Positions 63,783-64,000 of a DNA stretch of 64,000 bases are shown here, piece after piece. Origin of the DNA: Streptococcus suis (GTDB lineage Bacteria; Bacillota; Bacilli; Lactobacillales; Streptococcaceae). A program made the translations under genes and the position numbers. Location: NCBI GenBank assembly GCA_024583055.1, contig CP102145.1, positions 310,001 to 374,000 on the forward strand. Reading direction: 5' to 3'. The first letter of the stretch is position 1, and each line of letters begins with the position of its first letter. The notes beneath the pieces were generated by a model, which saw nothing but the letters and a program-made list of their open reading frames with translations, did no database searches and was not told where the DNA came from.

Positions 63783-64000
63783 CATTCGCAAACTCATCCA
63801 GATAGCTTCTAACATGAATCGGCAGTTGCCCTTTAAAGTCCACATCAGCCTGTCTGGTCAAAGTGGAGAAAACCGTAGAGAAAAATAATGCAGATAGAAA
63901 ACGAAAGGTCGTATCATTATCTGGAATAACAAGATATACCATGGTCTTTTGAGTGCCCCACGTTTTCAAATCCATAGTGTCTTTTTGCGTCAAATCAATC
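63783..64000 (-). CDS. VirD4 coupling protein, 5' exon (runs off the window)
   Basis: The visible 72 or so residues end in 'RSYLDEFAN' just before the intron. They belong to the VirD4 P-loop ATPase region; 'IHVRSYLDEFAN' carries the Walker B DE pair. The Walker A and N-terminal membrane part lie beyond position 64,000. Confidence 0.88.

Noticed and set aside
1..64000. CRISPR arrays, tRNA or rRNA genes
   Set aside because: No regularly spaced repeats and no cloverleaf or rRNA-like sequence were noticed on reading.

Overview
This window reads as the chromosome of a Streptococcus, most likely Streptococcus suis or a close relative (inference). The reasons are XerS with a difSL-type site just upstream, the ylxM-ffh pair, low GC, and an integrative conjugative element (ICE) of the ICESa2603/89K (Tn5252-related) kind sitting at an att core known from the 3' end of rplL. 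No rRNA, tRNA or CRISPR array was seen.

Positions 1-28,200 are chromosomal core. From left to right: the start of a Y-family polymerase gene behind a self-cleaving S24 (HdiR/LexA-like) repressor with a clear operator; guaA with a divergent GntR/UTRA regulator; a PemK/MazF toxin whose antitoxin gene is frameshifted; ylxM-ffh; an intracellular alpha-amylase; a decayed glucosaminidase; a SatD-like gene; a GNAT acetyltransferase; difSL and xerS (so this is the replication terminus); a YczE-like membrane protein; a beta-helix protein; a phosphoglucomutase; a Bce-type peptide-antibiotic sensing and detoxification module (two-component system, ABC transporter and lipoprotein, with a RelBE pair between them); a TraX-like membrane protein; a three-gene esterase/esterase/ATP-grasp operon with a CodY-like box; an AlkZ-like glycosylase; trmFO; and a HAD hydrolase. 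Two divergently evolved small-peptide genes, one intact and one frameshifted, are preceded by matching pairs of BceR-type boxes (TTACA-N4-TGTAA). This ties the lipoprotein/ABC operon and the TraX-like gene to the same regulator.

From 28,209 to the right edge lies the ICE, which continues beyond the window. Its end carries the 15-bp att core, then a tyrosine integrase, a DUF3173 protein and a 5'-truncated HUH Rep gene. A tet(O)-tnpV cassette with the tet(M)-type attenuator leader follows. It joins directly onto the truncated 3' end of a giant SNF2-helicase/DNA-methylase gene, so material between rep and that gene has been lost. The giant gene is also split by a group II intron (frame restored on splicing) and by an IS256-family element with a 9-bp target duplication (frame continuous across it).

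After it come a small acidic protein, a thrombospondin-type-3-like calcium-binding mini-protein, an antigen I/II-type LPXTG adhesin, the AbiE toxin-antitoxin/phage-defence pair with an inverted-repeat operator, a duplicated CHAP fragment, an Abi_2 (HEPN) gene with an IS30-family element in its last codons (13-bp flanking repeat), and the conjugation module: CHAP/lysozyme hydrolase, VirB4 (with a one-base frameshift), PrgI-like, VirB6-like, a VirB2-like small membrane protein, and VirD4 split by a second, different group II intron.

The ICE therefore combines tetracycline resistance, adhesion, two abortive-infection systems and type IV secretion, but it carries several lesions (rep, SNF2/methylase, virB4) that may limit its autonomy.
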